Assembly: GCF_031157315.1 (NCBI RefSeq)
Contig: NZ_JAVIFU010000017.1
Span: forward strand, 86,904 to 150,903
Length of the DNA: 64,000 nt
Source of the DNA: Paenibacillus sp. LHD-38
Lineage (GTDB): Bacteria; Bacillota; Bacilli; Paenibacillales; Paenibacillaceae
Direction of reading: 5' to 3'
Positions 63,603 through 64,000 of this stretch are shown here, one piece after another. The notes under the pieces are model-generated. The model saw nothing but the letters and a program-made list of their open reading frames with translations, did no database searches and was not told where the DNA came from. The stretch's first letter is position 1. Each line of letters begins with the position of its first letter. The translations under genes were made by a program, and so were the position numbers.

Positions 63603-63752
63603 GTGAGAGTAATCGTAACGCTTGCTTGTACAGAAACGGGCGACCGCAACTATACAACGACAAAAAACAAAAGAACGACGCCAGAGCGGCTCGAGGTCAA
63701 GAAATACAGCCCGCGGCTCAAACGCGTAACGGTCCATAGAGAAACAAGGTAA
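63603..63752 (+). CDS. rpmG: 50S ribosomal protein L33, zinc-independent (C-minus) form
   Basis: A 49-residue L33 ([20 protein letters not shown], ending [10 protein letters not shown]). The zinc form has two CxxC pairs; here only one Cys remains (LACTETG), and the second pair is SPRL, so it cannot bind zinc normally. It starts with GTG after GGGAGGTG. Zinc-free L33 paralogs are made under zinc limitation to replace the zinc-bearing form, and the gene lies 32 bp behind the Zur-controlled GTPase, with no terminator between, so it should be in the same operon. Confidence 0.93.
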   Translation: MRVIVTLACTETGDRNYTTTKNKRTTPERLEVKKYSPRLKRVTVHRETR

Positions 63753-63895
63753 CATTGCTGTAATCCGATACGGCAGTACAGCAGTTCATGCGACCAAGGT
63801 TGTCAGAAGGAGAATATCCGGAAGACGGCCTTTTCGCTGTATGGTTGTAGGCTCTGTTACGGGAGCCTCCTGCAATTATGGATGTCAATCGTCTG

Positions 63896-63934
63896 TGAAA
63901 ATGTCACTTTAACTGTTCGATGAAAATGTCACTT
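63896..63934 (+). repeat. Direct repeat TGAAAATGTCACTT (x2), possible insertion-element end
   Basis: TGAAAATGTCACTT occurs at 63896-63909 and again at 63921-63934. Repeated GAAAATGTCACTT-like motifs resemble the ends of some insertion sequences, but no transposase is within the window. The neighbouring AGGCTC/GAGCCT hairpin (63850-63870) could be a terminator of the L33 unit. Confidence 0.35.
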
Positions 63935-64000
63935 GCTAAAATGGAGGCCGCCCTTACCAGGAGGCCTCTGAAAAACCGTTGTGCTGTGAATACATAGCAT

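Overview
The window reads as a chromosomal segment of a low-to-mid GC, endospore-forming Firmicute, most likely Paenibacillus or a close relative. The evidence is the gene families (SLH-anchored surface protein, SigI/RsgI, DUF1450, DUF1904, YtqA/YtqB-type pair, copper-amine-oxidase-domain protease), strong AGGAGG ribosome-binding sites, sigma-A promoters, a T-box and an L20 leader, and Bacillus-type Fur, PerR and Zur boxes. No rRNA, tRNA, CRISPR array or complete mobile element is visible.

Layout. 1-4.5 kb: the 3' part of a large Ig/cadherin-like protein with three SLH domains, a GNAT acetyltransferase and three tandem phage-tail-collar (Mdp-type) proteins, with no other phage genes around them. 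4.5-8.1 kb: a CWC protein, a HAD phosphatase, a C-terminal processing protease preceded by a 39-bp hairpin-repeat array, a Fur-box-controlled DUF1450 protein and a ferritin. 8.1-16.4 kb: HxlR regulator and MFS exporter, DinB protein, a nucleotidyltransferase gene broken by one in-frame stop, an HD-GYP 3' remnant abutting a UvrD-type helicase, a GNAT and a GPH symporter. 16.4-28.6 kb: a GT39-like membrane glycosyltransferase, DUF1904, RluA synthase, a secreted S1C protease, a B12-binding/radical SAM protein, a 98-bp repeat cluster, manA, the YtqB/YtqA tRNA-modification pair, a small protein, trmB and a PAP2 phosphatase.

29-40 kb: a processive GT2; infC-rpmI-rplT with an L20-type attenuator leader and an AUU start codon; a Gly-rich protein; a GNAT; then ilvBNC-leuA under a T-box attenuator with long hairpins on both sides of ilvC; leuB; and a peroxiredoxin behind a perfect PerR box. 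40.7-49.6 kb: the second 39-bp hairpin array in front of a small Cys protein, sigI-rsgI, a PAS histidine kinase, leucyl aminopeptidase, an MFS transporter and an acetylxylan-esterase-like hydrolase.

49.9-64 kb: odhA-odhB, a multi-PAS histidine kinase, a MarR-MFS unit with an operator over its promoter, an AraC regulator divergent from two Gfo/Idh/MocA oxidoreductases, a putative lipoprotein, and a zinc-starvation unit (COG0523 GTPase plus Cys-poor L33) with three Zur-like boxes around one sigma-A promoter. The last 110 bases carry short direct repeats that may be the edge of an insertion element.

The least explained items are (1) the two 39-bp hairpin arrays, which end exactly at the Shine-Dalgarno of two unrelated genes and show compensatory stem changes; (2) the SLH-Ig / GNAT / triple tail-collar cluster; (3) the inverted repeats flanking ilvC; and (4) the 98-bp dispersed intergenic repeat.
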